A stretch of 64,000 nt of DNA from assembly GCF_015767245.1 (NCBI RefSeq), contig NZ_JADOTV010000009.1:1-64000 (forward strand), in the 5' to 3' direction. This document shows, piece after piece, positions 51,409 to 59,424 of this stretch (within the stretch, counting starts at the first letter, position 1; every line of letters begins with the position of its first letter). The position numbers and the translations under genes are program-made. A model generated the notes under the pieces. The model searched no databases. It saw nothing but the letters and a program-made list of their open reading frames with translations, and was not told where the DNA came from. This DNA is from Aureivirga sp. CE67 (lineage in GTDB: Bacteria > Bacteroidota > Bacteroidia > Flavobacteriales > Flavobacteriaceae).

Positions 51409-51437
51409 TAAAATATATAATTTTTTTAATTTAAAAT

Positions 51438-51510
51438 CTGGCGCACTTTTGTAAAGTGTGCCCATTGTTTCTAGTATTTATGAGGTCACGAGTTACAAAC
51501 TCGCGCCAGC
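51438..51510 (+). repeat. REP-like double-hairpin repeat, copy B
   Basis: CTGGCGCACTTTTGTAAAGT to AACTCGCGCCAGC, about 95% identical to 33229-33301. Unlike copy A it has no CAGGGCTGT inverted repeats or target duplication around it. Confidence 0.78.
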
Positions 51511-51536
51511 GATCGTAAAAATAGTTGATAAAATAA

Positions 51537-51571
51537 AAAAACCTCCTAATTCTTGTGAAATAGGAGGTTTT
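51537..51571 (-). terminator. terminator of the C1 peptidase gene
   Basis: AAAACCTCCTA pairs perfectly with TAGGAGGTTTT around a 13-nt loop; read on the minus strand a T run follows. It lies 22 nt past the stop codon. Confidence 0.82.
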
Positions 51572-51592
51572 ATTTATTTGAGAAACTAAAAA

Positions 51593-52714
51593 TTAGATTT
51601 CTAATTTTTTCTTCATTTTCTTAGTCATTCCGTCTTTGTGTAATAGCACAGAAATAGTTTTCATTTTTAAATATGGAGCACTCATGTAGATGTATCCTCC
51701 ATTTCCAACTCTTTGGCTATCTCCACCCCAAGAATTTTTCACTTTATAATACACATTTCCTTTTTGATCTTTTACCATACCTGTGATATGCATTAAATGA
51801 TCATCTGTTGTATTAAAGTTTTCAAATTCTACTTGTCTGTTTTCTGGAGTTACGTTTAATTCAGCAACAATTTCAGTCATAGATTTCTCATTATCTCCAA
51901 TGTCATGAGGTAAAGTTGCAACTCCGTGTTTTGCAGAGAAAGTTTTTTCAGAAACATCACAATCTAAAGCAATAGAATATCCGTTTTCTAAAGCATGATT
52001 GATTTCGTTTACAAATTCATCTAAAGGTAAGTTATACATACTACCGTTAGAGAAATTATCTGGAATGTTTAAAATAAAACTTTCGTAATATGGTTGATGT
52101 GTAAAAGTGGTAAGCGTAACATAGTTGTCCGCATCAATTTTCATGGCATCTCTAAAAGATTCAGGTGTATATTCTTTTCCTTCATAAGTGAATTTTTCAG
52201 GAATTTCTCCAATATATACATCTAAAACTTTATTGATAGCATCTCTCCATTTTGGACTTAATTTCTTCCCAGGATTATCAGCATATGTTTTTACCATTGC
52301 TCTTAAAACAGCAATCATTTCTGCATGATTATATGTTTTTTCTTGACCAAATAATCCAGAAAACTCTTCTTGAGGAACTAAACCATTTGCTTCAACAGAA
52401 TTTAAAACATCGTGTGCTAAACCTCCTTCGCTAAACTGAGCTTTCCCTTGACGCATCACATAGTTATGCGCTTTTTGTGGGTACGTATTTCTTACAGTAT
52501 ACATTTCCGAGATATCTACTTTTTTTCCAGTCAATCTGAAAATTTCAGACTCTAAGAAAGAAGAAGTTGAAAAACTCCAACAAGTTCCTGTTCTTCCTTG
52601 ACTTTTAACTTCTGTAGCTTCGATATCTACAACATCTTTAAATTTATATTCTTGTGCGAAAATAGAAGCAGAAGTTGCTAATAATAATCCTGCACTTAAT
52701 AAGATTTTTTTCAT
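51593..52714 (-). CDS. secreted C1-family cysteine peptidase (bleomycin-hydrolase-like)
   Basis: The 373-residue protein has a signal peptide (LLSAGLLLATSASIFAQ). The catalytic residues are all present: oxyanion Gln39 and nucleophile Cys45 in VKSQGRTGTCWSFSTSSFLE, His306 in DDHLMHITGM and Asn327 in YKVKNSWGG. The layout, with a large insertion between the domains, matches peptidase C1B (PepC/bleomycin hydrolase), but here in an exported form as is common in Bacteroidota. It would cut peptides in the periplasm or outside the cell. It is a single-gene unit. Confidence 0.9.
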   Translation of the reverse strand: MKKILLSAGLLLATSASIFAQEYKFKDVVDIEATEVKSQGRTGTCWSFSTSSFLESEIFRLTGKKVDISEMYTVRNTYPQKAHNYVMRQGKAQFSEGGLAHDVLNSVEANGLVPQEEFSGLFGQEKTYNHAEMIAVLRAMVKTYADNPGKKLSPKWRDAINKVLDVYIGEIPEKFTYEGKEYTPESFRDAMKIDADNYVTLTTFTHQPYYESFILNIPDNFSNGSMYNLPLDEFVNEINHALENGYSIALDCDVSEKTFSAKHGVATLPHDIGDNEKSMTEIVAELNVTPENRQVEFENFNTTDDHLMHITGMVKDQKGNVYYKVKNSWGGDSQRVGNGGYIYMSAPYLKMKTISVLLHKDGMTKKMKKKLEI

Positions 52715-52754
52715 AAATAAATGATTAAATTAATGCGTAATTGTTTTTGAAATT

Positions 52755-52917
52755 GAACTCGATTAAACTTTTTAGCCAAAACTAAGAGTTTTATCTGATG
52801 TTTATTAATGGTGAAGGGAAAATTTTTCAGCATAGCCTTAGCTATGGTTAAAAATTTTCGCAAGCCAGTAATGAACATGCTTGAAACGATTTTTGATTTA
52901 AAAGTTTAAATGAGTTC
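52755..52917. mobile_element. ~163-bp inverted-repeat element (MITE-like), copy 1
   Basis: GAACTCGATTAAAC at the left and GTTTAAATGAGTTC at the right form imperfect terminal inverted repeats. The inside, including AGCATAGCCTTAGCTATGGT as a central hairpin, is about 90% identical to copy 2. Its right end lies 1 bp before the stop codon of the ArsC-family gene. Confidence 0.72.
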
Positions 52918-52918
52918 A

Positions 52919-53260
52919 TTAAATGATTGATTCGATGTTTTCTGGTGGTCTACCAATAACAGCTTTCTTTTCATTTATAACAATTGGTCTCTCGATAAGT
53001 TTAGGATTTTCTACCATTGCTTTAATGATTTCTGCATCTGATAAATCTTTCCCTTTATAGTTTTCTTTCCAGATTGCTTCTCCTTTTCTTACCAAATTGA
53101 TTGGTGAAATATCTAATAAAGCCAAAATATCTTTCAATTCTTGCTCAGAAGGAGGTGTATCTAAATATTTGATCGTTTCAAATTCTTTTCCAGAATTCTC
53201 TAAAATTGCTAATCCTTGACGACTTTTACTACATCTTGGATTGTGATAAATTTTAATCAT
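52919..53260 (-). CDS. arsC: ArsC-family arsenate reductase (glutaredoxin type)
   Basis: The 113-residue protein is a thioredoxin-fold ArsC/YffB-like reductase: MIKIYHNPRCSKSRQGLAIL with the single catalytic Cys10, KYLDTPPSEQELKDIL, the LVRKGEAIWKENYK region and the RPIVINEKKAVIGRPPE ending with the conserved R-P motifs. ArsC reduces arsenate to arsenite using glutathione or another thiol; many distant homologues have other or unknown targets. No arsR, arsB or ACR3 gene is near, so the arsenic role is uncertain. The gene is bracketed by two near-identical MITE-like elements, which suggests it was captured or is kept as a mobile segment. Confidence 0.82.
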   Translation of the reverse strand: MIKIYHNPRCSKSRQGLAILENSGKEFETIKYLDTPPSEQELKDILALLDISPINLVRKGEAIWKENYKGKDLSDAEIIKAMVENPKLIERPIVINEKKAVIGRPPENIESII

Positions 53261-53288
53261 TTTATGTAGTTTTATTTGATTAAACTTT

Positions 53289-53452
53289 GAACTCGTTTAA
53301 ACATTTTTGCCAAAACAAGGAGTTTCATCTGATGTTTATTGATGGTGAAGGGAAAAATTTTCAGCATAGCCTTAGCTATGGTTGAAATTTTTCACAAGCC
53401 AGTAATGAACATGCTTGAAACGAATTTTGAGTTAAAAAGTTTAAACGAGTTC
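53289..53452. mobile_element. ~164-bp inverted-repeat element (MITE-like), copy 2
   Basis: GAACTCGTTTAAAC at 53289-53302 and GTTTAAACGAGTTC at 53439-53452 are perfect 14-bp terminal inverted repeats. The interior folds further on itself. Direct-orientation partner of 52755-52917. Confidence 0.78.
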
Positions 53453-53484
53453 TTTTAAAAGAAACCAAATATACACATAAAAAA

Positions 53485-53520
53485 ATAGCTTTCTAGAATT
53501 GATTTTTTCTAAAAAGCTAT
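53485..53520 (-). terminator. terminator of the lipoprotein gene at 53543
   Basis: ATAGCTTTCTAGAA pairs with TTCTAAAAAGCTAT (one mismatch) with an 8-nt loop, followed on the minus strand by six T residues. Confidence 0.78.
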
Positions 53521-53542
53521 AATTAAAATAATGTAATATTTT

Positions 53543-54163
53543 TTAGTTGATTATTTTACCAACAATTTCTTGATAATCGTCTGAAATAACAGAAATTAAT
53601 CCATACTTTGTTTCTCCTTTTTTGATAACAGCATTTGTTAAATCATATTCCATCATTTCTTTTTCGAATTTTCCATTAGCATTGCTAGAAGCAACCATAT
53701 TTCCGACAGCAATTCCAGGTCCCACGATAAGTCCTACAGGATACGAATCTTTTTTAATTTCATTAGGTGTAGTTTTTGTAACTTCAAATTTTAAAAACGA
53801 TAATAAGAAATATAGTGAATAAATAGCCGTACTTTGCTTTACCATCTTGTAGGCTTCCATATTATTTATTGTATAAAGCTTTTTTCCATTTGAATATTCT
53901 AATTCAAAATTTTTACCTAATACTAAATCTTTTCCAGAGTTGTTTTTAATTTCAATAGCTACAATTTTTACACCTTTCTTTTCTTCTTTTTTTGCATACC
54001 TTTTATCTAGTAAATTGTATTTATAACTAACGGAAACACCTTTGTCTATACTTACATTGCTGTAGTTTAGAGTTTTTGGCTTAATTAGTTCATACTTTGA
54101 GGCGCAACTTGTAAATAAGATAGAAGCTGCCAATACTAAAATAGTACTTTTGATAAGTTTCAT
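53543..54163 (-). CDS. lipoprotein of unknown function (206 aa)
   Basis: The product has a lipoprotein signal ending in LFTSCAS (Cys near residue 20). The first part of the mature protein is a beta-sandwich (VSIDKGVSVSYKYNLLDKRY, VKIVAIEIKNNSGKDLVLG, FELEYSNGKKLYTIN), and a hydrophobic region SLYFLLSFLKFE near residue 115 may be buried in or near the membrane. It ends with GLISVISDDYQEIVGKI. The VAIEIKNNSGKDLVLGKNF phrase resembles DUF4352-like telokin folds. Function unknown; transcribed alone. Confidence 0.6.
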   Translation of the reverse strand: MKLIKSTILVLAASILFTSCASKYELIKPKTLNYSNVSIDKGVSVSYKYNLLDKRYAKKEEKKGVKIVAIEIKNNSGKDLVLGKNFELEYSNGKKLYTINNMEAYKMVKQSTAIYSLYFLLSFLKFEVTKTTPNEIKKDSYPVGLIVGPGIAVGNMVASSNANGKFEKEMMEYDLTNAVIKKGETKYGLISVISDDYQEIVGKIIN

Positions 54164-54267
54164 TTAAAATCAATTTTTTATAAATAGCTTGCTAAATTAA
54201 TAAAAAAGTTAAAAAGTAGTTAAGAATTTGTAAGTAAAATTAAAAAGTAGTACACACATAAAAAAAT

Positions 54268-54293
54268 AAGCTACTCGTATGAAGGAGTAGCTT
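54268..54293 (-). terminator. terminator of the ClpP-like lipoprotein gene
   Basis: AAGCTACTC at 54268-54276 pairs with GAGTAGCTT at 54285-54293; the minus strand continues into a T run. Confidence 0.72.
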
Positions 54294-54373
54294 AATAAAT
54301 ATGATTTCAAGGGGAAAAGTAAATAATAAGGGAAAGTTACTTTAAGGTAAGAACCATATTTTGTGTCAAAAAT

Positions 54374-55009
54374 TTACTCTTTAAGAAGTTTATATTGTTC
54401 AATTTCAGCATCTGTCATCCAGTGAATAGAATCAAAAGAGGCAGCATTTATCGTGAAATAGTAAAATGCTTCAGCCTCTTCTTGTGAAAAACCAACTGAT
54501 TTGTAATATTCGATATATGGTAAATGATATTCGTGTCCTTCAGGGAAATCTGTTGCAGTAACTTCATTTCCGTTATCGTCTTCACCTCCCCAAGAATGAA
54601 CACCAATTTTTGTATTTGTTCCTTTTGTTCTTTTATGCCCTGATAAGAAAAAGTCAACACCACCTGAAGCAATTAATCCATTATCATTAAGATGTGTATT
54701 GATGTTGTTTTGATAAACCGTTTTAGATAATTGAAGATTCACTTCATCATTATTTGATCCAAGAATTTCAACAATATTAATCTGATTAATCTCAGAATAC
54801 TCAGCAATAAGTTTGTCAAAGTTTTTCTTAGAATTATGACCAATTTCACCATCCATAGTTATAGTGTTAGCATCTACTACCGTAAAAATTCCAAAAGTTT
54901 TAGGGTATGTTTTAGTTGTTGAATTAGTTGAATCATCATCATTTTTACATGCTGTAAATACAGTAATAAATAAAACTAAAAGGGTACTAAATAAAAATCT
55001 GTTTTTCAT
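54374..55009 (-). CDS. lipoprotein with ClpP/crotonase-like fold
   Basis: The 211-residue product has a lipoprotein signal (FITVFTACKN, Cys21). The mature part resembles ClpP-type serine peptidases: GLIASGGVDFFLSGHKR carries Ser115 at the position of the ClpP nucleophile, and KIGVHSWGG carries His138 at the position of the ClpP catalytic His (compare VMIHQPLGG of ClpP). The block EYYKSVGFSQEEAEAF and SIHWMTDAEIEQYKL are typical of the related periplasmic COG3904-type proteins. Proteolysis of envelope proteins is a reasonable guess. It is probably lipid-anchored and transcribed alone. Confidence 0.65.
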   Translation of the reverse strand: MKNRFLFSTLLVLFITVFTACKNDDDSTNSTTKTYPKTFGIFTVVDANTITMDGEIGHNSKKNFDKLIAEYSEINQINIVEILGSNNDEVNLQLSKTVYQNNINTHLNDNGLIASGGVDFFLSGHKRTKGTNTKIGVHSWGGEDDNGNEVTATDFPEGHEYHLPYIEYYKSVGFSQEEAEAFYYFTINAASFDSIHWMTDAEIEQYKLLKE

Positions 55010-55424
55010 AAATAACTGTTTATATTAATAATTGTGTTTGATTTTCAATTACAATGATTAAGGTATATAAACAGTTGAAGTCTATAAGCAGTAGTTCCAA
55101 ATCCCAATCTCTTCCTTAATGCTAGATTTAAAACTTATATTTTCTACATCCGGCTGCAAATATATAATAAATTATTAAATATTTATATAATGAGTTTTAT
55201 TTTTAAAGTTTATAAGTATTTTTTATTTAAAATATTAAAGATTAAACAACGACTATAGTGTCGCTTTTTACAGTTATATAAATTTTCTTAAAAAAAGAGG
55301 AAAGAAGTATATTTTTTTGTAAAATTTTCTAAATCATATTCATATAATCATTAGAAACAATAGGCACACTTCACAAAAGTGCGCCAGGTGTGGGTAAATG
55401 AGATATTTCAATATCAACTAAATT
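55010..55424. other. 415-bp intergenic region
   Basis: Very AT-rich; contains a half REP-like repeat at 55351-55387 close to the end of the transglutaminase operon. No gene, promoter or clear terminator was recognised. Confidence 0.5.
55351..55387 (-). repeat. half copy of the REP-like repeat (first hairpin only)
   Basis: TTAGAAACAATAGGCACACT to GTGCGCCAG is the reverse complement of the first half of 51438-51510. The second hairpin is missing. Confidence 0.65.
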
Positions 55425-56450
55425 TTACCTCTTTTTACGAACCACTTTTACAACATAAGTACAAATAACTTCTCCATCAACACGAATGTGAACATCATAA
55501 GTACCTTTAGTTTTAAATTCTCTTTTCAGTTCTACAATTCCATTTTCTTTATAAATAATTTCAGGTTTAGTTCTGATAGTATTTTTCCCTGAAACAATCA
55601 TCAAATCTATTTTCTGATTTCTATTTTTCTGCTCTTGTTCCATAACAAAAGTGAGTGTATCATTTTTAGAAACTCTAATATTCATTTTTGAAGGAGAAAC
55701 AGGGAATAATTTATGTTTAAAAGCCTTTTCGTATAAAAGTGGACTTTCATGAAATTTTTCTAATGCTAGATTTGATTCTGTCAAAAGCCATTTTTTTTCT
55801 AAAGGATAATGTGTCTTAGAAAAGAATCTCGGATTGGTCAAAAAATAACCATCAACATATTCAAAAATATAACGATTTACATCCAAATCCGTATAACCAC
55901 TAGACCAAGTAGGATCACACAAATACCATTTATCTTTTAATAAAACCACATTCCAAGAATGATTTGGAATTTTATTTTTCTCATCTACAATTGCAGGAGT
56001 TCTACCATATCCGTTTATGATTTCACATTCAATATCAACAATATTCGCCATTCTTTTGACTAGATAGGCATAGCCAGTACAAAGCGTTTTTTTCTTTTCA
56101 TAAAGTTTCTTGATCACAATCGGAACAAAGTGACTATTCCATTCTCGTAATTTTAAACTGTCATTACGAAATTTGTATCGCTTATTTCGATTTGTAGAAA
56201 AAGCTGTGTAGTCATTTTTAATATTATCACATACCCATTTGTAGATTGCTCTAAACTTCTCTACATCTGTCTCCAGAGAATTAGTTAGTTTGTAAGTTAG
56301 AATATGTAAATGTTTTAAATCTTCACCTTTATAAATTGCAGCAATGGAGTCTGCTTTTTTAAAATCAATTTCTCCAAAATCGGATTGTTGTGCATTAATT
56401 GAAAAACTATAAATGGTAAAAAGGAAAATTAATAAGTATTTTTTATGCAT
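55425..56450 (-). CDS. secreted transglutaminase-like protein, last gene of the paralogue operon
   Basis: The 341-residue protein has a signal peptide (LIFLFTIYSFSINAQ). A transglutaminase-like cysteine peptidase core follows: KFRAIYKWVCDNIKNDY, then Cys124 in TLCTGYAYLVK, His164 in PNHSWNVVLL and Asp179 in LCDPTWSSG, the standard catalytic triad. A C-terminal beta-sandwich (residues 245-341) ends in a basic tail VVRKKR. Such enzymes crosslink or cleave peptides. Its start overlaps the end of the last carboxypeptidase-regulatory paralogue by 8 nt, so it is translated with that array and likely acts on or with those proteins. Confidence 0.85.
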   Translation of the reverse strand: MHKKYLLIFLFTIYSFSINAQQSDFGEIDFKKADSIAAIYKGEDLKHLHILTYKLTNSLETDVEKFRAIYKWVCDNIKNDYTAFSTNRNKRYKFRNDSLKLREWNSHFVPIVIKKLYEKKKTLCTGYAYLVKRMANIVDIECEIINGYGRTPAIVDEKNKIPNHSWNVVLLKDKWYLCDPTWSSGYTDLDVNRYIFEYVDGYFLTNPRFFSKTHYPLEKKWLLTESNLALEKFHESPLLYEKAFKHKLFPVSPSKMNIRVSKNDTLTFVMEQEQKNRNQKIDLMIVSGKNTIRTKPEIIYKENGIVELKREFKTKGTYDVHIRVDGEVICTYVVKVVRKKR

Positions 56451-57162
56451 CTTTTTTTCTAAATAAATTTAAAAATCGTTGAAAAAGATTAGGTTTCTCT
56501 ACAATGACTTCATATTCTCCTAAAGCATGTGAAGTATCTTCTAAAATGATATCAAGGATTATAATATCTTCTCTTTTATTTTTTTTAATTATAACTTCTT
56601 TTTCTTCATAGCCCATAAAGCTAAAAACAAGAATGTCATTTTCTTTTAATTTTTCAGGAAAAATAAATTTCCCATTTATGTCTGATGAAGTTCCAATGTT
56701 TGAGCCTTTAAGAAATATATCAACACCAGGAAATATTCCAGTATCATCATATGTTGTACCTGTTACAGAATATTTTTTTTCATTTTTTGTTTTTTTCTTT
56801 GGAGTTGCCTGTTTATTTTCTTCTATATAATAAGGTTTTCCTTGAGCAAAAGTTGTTCCTGAAGTAAAAAAAGAAAGAAATGATAACCCGATAATACTTG
56901 CAGCTCCAAGTAAATTATACTTTTTAGGTTTAACTTTTTTAGTTTCTGTTAGTACAAAATCAAGATCTTCTTTTCTAAATCTTCCACAAGTGTTTTTAGA
57001 TGATTTATTTTGAAAAAAAGTTATAATTTCTTCTTTAGACATTTTTGTGAAATCAATGACTTCTGTTTGACAAGATTGACAAAATCCACCTTTTTCAGTT
57101 TGTGTGAAGTTTTTAAATTTTTCACTACAAGGTTGTGGAATTGAAATTTTAATCTTTTGCAT
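56443..57162 (-). CDS. Cys-motif / TM / carboxypeptidase-regulatory protein, paralogue 5
   Basis: The 239-residue protein shows the array layout: an N-terminal ~65-residue Cys domain (PCSEKFKNF, GGFCQSCQTEVIDFT, NTCGRF) that may bind zinc in the cytoplasm, one membrane helix (GAASIIGLSFLSFFTSG, about residues 86-105), a linker, and a carboxypeptidase-regulatory-like beta-sandwich (SVTGTTYDDTGIFPGVDIFL to LVFSFMGYEEKEV). The tail FQRFLNLFRKKDA is basic. This copy is the most diverged: it has FTKMSKEE and lacks the TETDFDG loop (SSDINGKF instead). The following transglutaminase gene overlaps it by 8 nt. Confidence 0.78.
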   Translation of the reverse strand: MQKIKISIPQPCSEKFKNFTQTEKGGFCQSCQTEVIDFTKMSKEEIITFFQNKSSKNTCGRFRKEDLDFVLTETKKVKPKKYNLLGAASIIGLSFLSFFTSGTTFAQGKPYYIEENKQATPKKKTKNEKKYSVTGTTYDDTGIFPGVDIFLKGSNIGTSSDINGKFIFPEKLKENDILVFSFMGYEEKEVIIKKNKREDIIILDIILEDTSHALGEYEVIVEKPNLFQRFLNLFRKKDA

Positions 57163-57163
57163 T

Positions 57164-57901
57164 TTATTTTTCTTTTCTCTTGAAAATATTTTTTACCCTT
57201 TGAAAAAAAGAAGGTTTGGATTGGTAAACATTATTAGTCGCAACTTTACCAATAACCGCATCAATATATTCTTGCTCTAAAATAATATTTAAATTAATGG
57301 TTTCATTTTCTTCTTTTCTTTTAATCTTATATTCAAAATCACGATATCCAACAAAACTAAAAACAAGAATATCACCAGCTTTTAATTTTTCAGGGAATTC
57401 AAAATTTCCATCAAAGTCAGTTTCAGTACTAATCGTCGAATTTTTCAAAACAACAGTTGCAGAAGGCAAACCTTCATATTCATCACTTACAATTCCTTTT
57501 ACAGTATATTTTGTTGTTTGTTTAACTTCTTTCTGTTTTTTCGATTCTACTTGATGAGTTTTATTCGTGTTTTTTTGTGCATAAACAGAATTTGGATTAA
57601 AAAAAGAAAGTAAAGAAAATCCAATAATACTTGCTGCTCCAGCATATTTAAATCGAGGTTTCTTTTCTAAAGGAATTATTTTTGAATTATTAGTGTCTAA
57701 TTGCTCTTTTTGGAAATATCCACATACTTTTTCATTTCTGTTTTTCAAATATGATAGAATTTCTTCTTTAGACATATTTGTGAAATCAATCACTTCTGTC
57801 TGACAAGATTGACAAAATCCTCCTTTTTCTGTTGGTGTAAAATTTTTGAATTTTTCAGAACATGGATTAGGAACTGAAATAGTCTCGTTTCTGTTTTTCA
57901 T
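57164..57901 (-). CDS. Cys-motif / TM / carboxypeptidase-regulatory protein, paralogue 4
   Basis: The 245-residue copy has PNPCSEKFKNF, GGFCQSCQTEVIDFT and KVCGYF in the N-terminal Cys domain, the membrane helix AASIIGFSLLSFFNPNSVYAQ, and the external domain TVKGIVSDEYEGLPSATVVL, STETDFDGNFEFPEKLKAGD and LVFSFVGYRDFEYKI. The tail is KPSFFQRVKNIFKRKEK. The VYAQ at the end of the helix looks like a signal-peptidase site, so the membrane segment could be cleaved; an uncleaved anchor is equally possible. It is 1 nt from paralogue 5. Confidence 0.8.
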   Translation of the reverse strand: MKNRNETISVPNPCSEKFKNFTPTEKGGFCQSCQTEVIDFTNMSKEEILSYLKNRNEKVCGYFQKEQLDTNNSKIIPLEKKPRFKYAGAASIIGFSLLSFFNPNSVYAQKNTNKTHQVESKKQKEVKQTTKYTVKGIVSDEYEGLPSATVVLKNSTISTETDFDGNFEFPEKLKAGDILVFSFVGYRDFEYKIKRKEENETINLNIILEQEYIDAVIGKVATNNVYQSKPSFFQRVKNIFKRKEK

Positions 57902-57910
57902 AACTTAAAT

Positions 57911-58654
57911 TTATTTTTCTTTTCGTTTAAAAATATTTTTTACTCTTTGAAAAAAAGTAGGTTTTGATTGGTAAACTTGGTCTGTTGAAGCCTCTCCAGT
58001 AATTATAAATCCATCTAATAGTTGTCCACCATCTTCCAAAACAATGTTTAATATTAGTGGATTTTCTTCTCCAGTAATTAGAACTTCTTTATCATAATAC
58101 CCAACAAAACTAAAAACTAATGTATCCCCTACAGAAGCATTAATAGTAAATTTCCCATCAAAATCAGTTTCTGTTCCTCTACTTGTACCTTTAATAACAA
58201 CAGATGCTCCAAGTAAAGTTTCAACTTCATCACTTACAGTCCCTTTTATAGTAAATTGTTTTGTTTGTTCTGTTTGTTTCTGAATTTCGCTTGTTTCTAT
58301 TTGATGTGTTTGATTTTTGTTTTCTTGCGCTAGGGTATTATTTGGTGTTAAAAAAGAAAGTATTGAGAAGCCAAAAGCACTCGCTGCCCCATAATATTTA
58401 AATCTAGGTTGTAAAGATGTGATTTTTTGTTTTATAGGAGGTGCGCTTAATTGTGATTTTTTAAAATGGCCACAAATGGATTGCTTTGTTTTATCTTTAA
58501 AATAATCCTGAATTTCTTCTTTAGACATATTTGTGAAATCAATCACCTCTGTCTGACAAGATTGACAAAATCCACCTTTTTCTGTGGGTGTGAAATTTTC
58601 AAATTTCTCTGAACAAGGATTTGGAATTTGAATTTTGAGGTTGTTATTTTCCAT
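57911..58654 (-). CDS. Cys-motif / TM / carboxypeptidase-regulatory protein, paralogue 3
   Basis: The 247-residue copy has the Cys domain (PNPCSEKFENF, GGFCQSCQTEVIDFT, SICGHFKKSQ), a helix with ASAFGFSILSFLTPNN and the external domain TIKGTVSDEVETLLGASVVI, GTETDFDGKFTINASVGDTL and VFSFVGYYDKEVLI. That domain wording (VVIKGTSRGTETDFDGKF) is the closest in the set to SusC/RagA N-terminal domains. The tail reads KPTFFQRVKNIFKRKEK, identical in the last ten residues to paralogue 4. Neighbouring genes are 9 nt away on both sides. Confidence 0.8.
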   Translation of the reverse strand: MENNNLKIQIPNPCSEKFENFTPTEKGGFCQSCQTEVIDFTNMSKEEIQDYFKDKTKQSICGHFKKSQLSAPPIKQKITSLQPRFKYYGAASAFGFSILSFLTPNNTLAQENKNQTHQIETSEIQKQTEQTKQFTIKGTVSDEVETLLGASVVIKGTSRGTETDFDGKFTINASVGDTLVFSFVGYYDKEVLITGEENPLILNIVLEDGGQLLDGFIITGEASTDQVYQSKPTFFQRVKNIFKRKEK

Positions 58655-58663
58655 ATGGGTTTT

Positions 58664-59416
58664 TTAGTTTTCTTTTTTCTTAAATATATTTTTAATTCTC
58701 TGAAAGAAGGTAGGTTTAGATTCATAAATTTCACTCTCTGCAATAGCTCCTCCAAGTTCGATTCCACATATAAATGCATTACCAGAGTCTAAAATAATTT
58801 CTAATGAAATTACTTCTCCTGATTCTTTTCCAGTTATTGTATATTCTTTATCCCTAAATCCAACATAGCTAAAAACAAGAACATCACCAGCTTTTAATTT
58901 TTCAGGGAATTCAAAATTTCCATCAAAGTCAGTTTCTGTGCCTATCTGAGAATATTTTAAAACAATAGATGCAGAAGGTAAACTTCCATCTTCATCACTT
59001 ACATTTCCTTTTACAGTATATTCTTTTATTTGATTAGTATTTTCGTGTTTTTTATCTGTTTCTACTTGATGTGTTTTATTCGTGTTTTTTTGTGCATATA
59101 TAGAATTTGGATTAAGAAAAGAAAGTAAAGAAAACCCGATAACACTTGCAGCTCCTAGAAATTTGTATTTTTTAGATTCCATTTTTTTGATTTGAGAAAC
59201 AGGATAATCTAAATCTTCTTTTTTAAATCTTCCACAAATACGTTGATTCAATTTATCTTTAAAATAATCTTGAATTTCTTCTTTAGACATATTTGTGAAA
59301 TCAATCACTTCTGTCTGACAAGATTGACAAAATCCACCTTTTTCTGTTGATGTGAAATTTTCAAATTTTTCAGAACATGGATTTGTCATTCGGATCTTGA
59401 GGTTGTTATTTTTCAT
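58664..59416 (-). CDS. Cys-motif / TM / carboxypeptidase-regulatory protein, paralogue 2
   Basis: The 250-residue copy is almost identical in its first 120 residues to paralogue 1 (same KLNQRICGRFKKEDLDY and KKYKFLGAASVIGFSLLSFL). The external domain differs more: SASIVLKYSQIGTETDFDGN, LVFSYVGFRDKEYTITGKES. The C-terminal part has a small insert with CGIELGGAIAESEIYESKPT. Tail FQRIKNIFKKKEN. The high identity to its neighbour implies recent duplication or gene conversion. Confidence 0.8.
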   Translation of the reverse strand: MKNNNLKIRMTNPCSEKFENFTSTEKGGFCQSCQTEVIDFTNMSKEEIQDYFKDKLNQRICGRFKKEDLDYPVSQIKKMESKKYKFLGAASVIGFSLLSFLNPNSIYAQKNTNKTHQVETDKKHENTNQIKEYTVKGNVSDEDGSLPSASIVLKYSQIGTETDFDGNFEFPEKLKAGDVLVFSYVGFRDKEYTITGKESGEVISLEIILDSGNAFICGIELGGAIAESEIYESKPTFFQRIKNIFKKKEN

Positions 59417-59424
59417 ATGTTTTT

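Noticed and set aside
52919-53260. A full arsenic-resistance operon
   Set aside because: Only the ArsC-type gene is present; no arsR, efflux or methyltransferase gene of that pathway is adjacent.
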